DNA of 5,913 nt from Acidobacteriota bacterium. Lineage in GTDB: Bacteria; Acidobacteriota; Blastocatellia; Pyrinomonadales; Pyrinomonadaceae. Positions 4,472 to 5,913 of this stretch are shown here, piece after piece. The notes beneath the pieces are model-generated. The model was given only the letters and a program-made list of their open reading frames with translations, did no database searches and was not told the origin of the DNA. How positions within the stretch are numbered: the first letter of the stretch is position 1; each line of letters begins with the position of its first letter. Both the position numbers and the translations under genes were made by a program. The DNA is taken from positions 1-5,913 of the forward strand of contig QHXH01000369.1 in the NCBI GenBank assembly GCA_003222855.1, given 5' to 3'.

Positions 4472-5254
4472 ATGAAGCTTCTACTAATCGGCGATGTCGT
4501 AGGTAAACCGGGCCGCGCGGCGCTGCTGGATCGCTTGCAGGACTTGAAAGAGCAGCACGCGATCGATTTCACGGTGATGAACGCCGAGAATGTGGCCGGC
4601 GGGTTTTCGATTACCGCGGCAATAGCAGATTTGCTTTTCTCGTCCGGCATCGATGTGATGACTTCCGGAAATCACATTTTCGATAAGCACGAAGTCGTCG
4701 AATACATCAGTAAACAGCCGCGTTTGCTGCGTCCCGCAAACTATCCCCCGCAAACTCCCGGCAACACCATGTGGACCGGAAAAGTAAAGGGAGTCGGCAT
4801 CGCCGTTTTCAATTTGCTGGGCCGAGTTTTTATGCAGCCTGCCGACGATCCCTTCCGGGTCGCGAACGAATTGCTTACTTCACTGGCCGATGACGTCAAA
4901 GTTCGGATCGTTGACATGCATGCCGAAGCCACGTCTGAAAAAGTTGCGATGGGCTGGTATCTTGACGGTCGCGTGTCGGCCGTGTTCGGCACGCACACGC
5001 ACGTACAAACTGCCGATGAGCGCATCCTCCACGAAGGCACGGCTTACATTACCGATTTGGGCATGACCGGCAGTTACGGTGGCGTGATCGGCATGAAGAA
5101 AGGCGACATCATCAATCGCTTTACGTCACCGATTCATCGCAAACCCGATCATTCGAAGAGCGAAGTGCGCATTTGCGGCGCAGTCGTCGATGTGGATGAT
5201 GAGACGGGACGCGCGCGCTCGATTGAGCGGATCAATCTGTCGCACACGTCATAA
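4472..5254 (+). CDS. ymdB: YmdB-family metallophosphoesterase (probable phosphodiesterase)
   Basis: The 260-residue protein matches the calcineurin-like YmdB/TIGR00282 family, whose B. subtilis member is a cytoplasmic phosphodiesterase active on 2',3'-cyclic nucleotides and needed for biofilm and late adaptive responses. The dimetal site is visible in order: D8 (LLLIGDVVGKPGR), E39-N40 (NAENVAGG), N67-H68 (SGNHIFDK), H150 (DMHAEATSEKVAMGWYLDGR), then H175 and H177 (GTHTHVQTADERI). GTAYITDLGMTG follows. Length is normal for the family. I chose ATG 4472 because MKLLLIGDVVG is the standard N-terminus; a TTG at 4454 would add six residues encoded within the preceding hairpin repeat. No clear Shine-Dalgarno is seen. 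In many bacteria this gene follows rny (RNase Y); here no rny lies upstream. The C-terminal ~30 residues (KSEVRICGAVVDVDDETGRA) form the usual closing strands. Confidence 0.93.
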   Translation: MKLLLIGDVVGKPGRAALLDRLQDLKEQHAIDFTVMNAENVAGGFSITAAIADLLFSSGIDVMTSGNHIFDKHEVVEYISKQPRLLRPANYPPQTPGNTMWTGKVKGVGIAVFNLLGRVFMQPADDPFRVANELLTSLADDVKVRIVDMHAEATSEKVAMGWYLDGRVSAVFGTHTHVQTADERILHEGTAYITDLGMTGSYGGVIGMKKGDIINRFTSPIHRKPDHSKSEVRICGAVVDVDDETGRARSIERINLSHTS

Positions 5255-5270
5255 GGCAAGCGGAATAAGC

Positions 5271-5339
5271 CACAGATTCACACAGATAACACAGATTAGA
5301 AATTGTTTCCTATCTGCGTGAATCCGTGTTTATCTGTGA
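5271..5339. repeat. Inverted repeat between convergent genes
   Basis: The left arm contains three CACAGAT/ACAGAT motifs spaced about 9-10 bp (5271-5298, CACAGATTCACACAGATAAC and following). The right arm (5310-5339, ATCTGCGTGAATCCGTG and TTATCTGTGA) is its imperfect reverse complement across an AAATTGTTTCC loop. It sits between the stops of the ymdB-like gene and the convergent thioesterase gene, so it may serve as a two-way terminator. This inference rests on position and folding only. Confidence 0.65.
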
Positions 5340-5357
5340 CCGATTTTCTTCCTGACT

Positions 5358-5846
5358 TTACAACGGCGCTTCGTCTTCCGGGACCGGCTCTCCCACATTC
5401 TCCGACTCCGAGGGGGCAGACAGCAGCAGTTCGGCAAATCCTGGCGGGAAAGTGCGGACGCGGCCGGTTGAGTCGGTAACCACATGGCCGGTTTCACCTT
5501 CAGCGATCACCACGCCGTCTGATTCACGCACAATCTCGTATCCAAAGCGCAGCGAGCGGCGGCGCAGCTCAGTGATGTGAGTTCTCACGATCAGCACGTC
5601 ATCGTAATAAGCGGGAGCCTTATAACGGCAATAGCTTTCGGCCACGACCAGAAACGCGTTTTCATCTTCTTCCATGTCGCGGTACGAAAAACCGCGGGCG
5701 CGACAGAACTCGGTCCGGCCAATCTCGAACCAGACCAGATAGTTAGCGTGATAGACCACGCCCATCTTATCGGTTTCGGCATAGCGCACACGCAAAAGCG
5801 TCTCATGCCATTCGTTGATATCTTCCAACTCTTCCGGGCTTAACAA
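5358..5846 (-). CDS. ybgC: YbgC-type acyl-CoA thioesterase (hotdog fold)
   Basis: The 162-residue protein belongs to the 4-hydroxybenzoyl-CoA thioesterase / YbgC group of hotdog-fold enzymes, which hydrolyse acyl-CoA thioesters in the cytoplasm; E. coli YbgC works beside the Tol-Pal genes. The signature is clear: RVRYAETDKMGVVYHANYLV and WFEIGRTEFCRARG, with the probable catalytic D26 and the following G-V-V-Y-H33. The later strands KAPAYYDDVLIVRTHITELR, LRFGYEIVRE and VIAEGETGHVVTD complete the fold. An acidic, Ser/Glu/Pro-rich tail of about 20 residues (from ~144) is extra. The start is TTG 5846: it is the first possible start after an in-frame TGA and is preceded by AGGAG (5856-5860) nine bases away. 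The N-terminal ~14 residues before HETLLRVRY are a short extension. The exact acyl substrate cannot be told from sequence, and no tol-pal genes are visible. Confidence 0.88.
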   Translation of the reverse strand: MLSPEELEDINEWHETLLRVRYAETDKMGVVYHANYLVWFEIGRTEFCRARGFSYRDMEEDENAFLVVAESYCRYKAPAYYDDVLIVRTHITELRRRSLRFGYEIVRESDGVVIAEGETGHVVTDSTGRVRTFPPGFAELLLSAPSESENVGEPVPEDEAPL

Positions 5847-5855
5847 GTGTGATCG

Positions 5856-5860
5856 CTCCT
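5856..5860 (-). promoter_or_regulatory. Ribosome-binding site deciding the thioesterase start
   Basis: Read on the minus strand this is AGGAG, nine bases before TTG 5846. An in-frame TGA lies just beyond it, so no longer start is possible and the site supports the TTG. Confidence 0.65.
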
Positions 5861-5913
5861 GTCACCGTCGGGACATAACCGGCCACCGAAATCGTCGTTT
5901 GAATTGCTAATCG

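Overview
This window looks like chromosomal housekeeping DNA from a free-living Gram-negative-type bacterium with moderately high GC. The short PheT, the Cys-rich PheS insert and repeats in almost every gap resemble Acidobacteriota (Blastocatellia-like) or a neighbouring soil phylum. That placement is an inference from style, not a database result.

Layout: (1) 1-1186, the pheS region. Bases 344-1186 encode the PheRS alpha catalytic core. The same reading frame continues upstream through 56-322 and holds the PheS N-terminal YLGRK segment. An in-frame TGA at 323-325 breaks the frame exactly where homologues carry a conserved Arg. The first ~60 residues do not look like PheS. (2) 1255-3309, pheT, a compact beta subunit without the tRNA-binding OB domain and with a 7-bp tandem repeat inside the coding sequence. 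(3) 3466-4048, a short coiled-coil gene with an apparent one-base frameshift, whose repaired stop overlaps the zapA start as ATGA, followed by zapA. (4) 4204-4409, a structured RNA directly after zapA that I read as 6S RNA (ssrS). (5) 4472-5254, a YmdB-family metallophosphoesterase. (6) 5358-5846 on the minus strand, a YbgC-type acyl-CoA thioesterase converging on the ymdB-like gene.

Functionally, pheS/pheT charge tRNA-Phe, the coiled-coil protein and ZapA belong to FtsZ-ring assembly, and 6S RNA restrains housekeeping RNA polymerase. The YmdB-type enzyme is a probable phosphodiesterase and the last gene a probable thioesterase.

The most unusual aspect is the non-coding DNA. Every sizeable gap is filled by an inverted repeat. 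Two of these, plus the insertion inside pheT, are built from 7-bp units with different sequences (AGAGCTT, AGTCCAA, TTTTCAA/TGCAAAT). Two others are double-hairpin elements inside an outer inverted repeat. I found no defence system, CRISPR array, transposase gene or tRNA.
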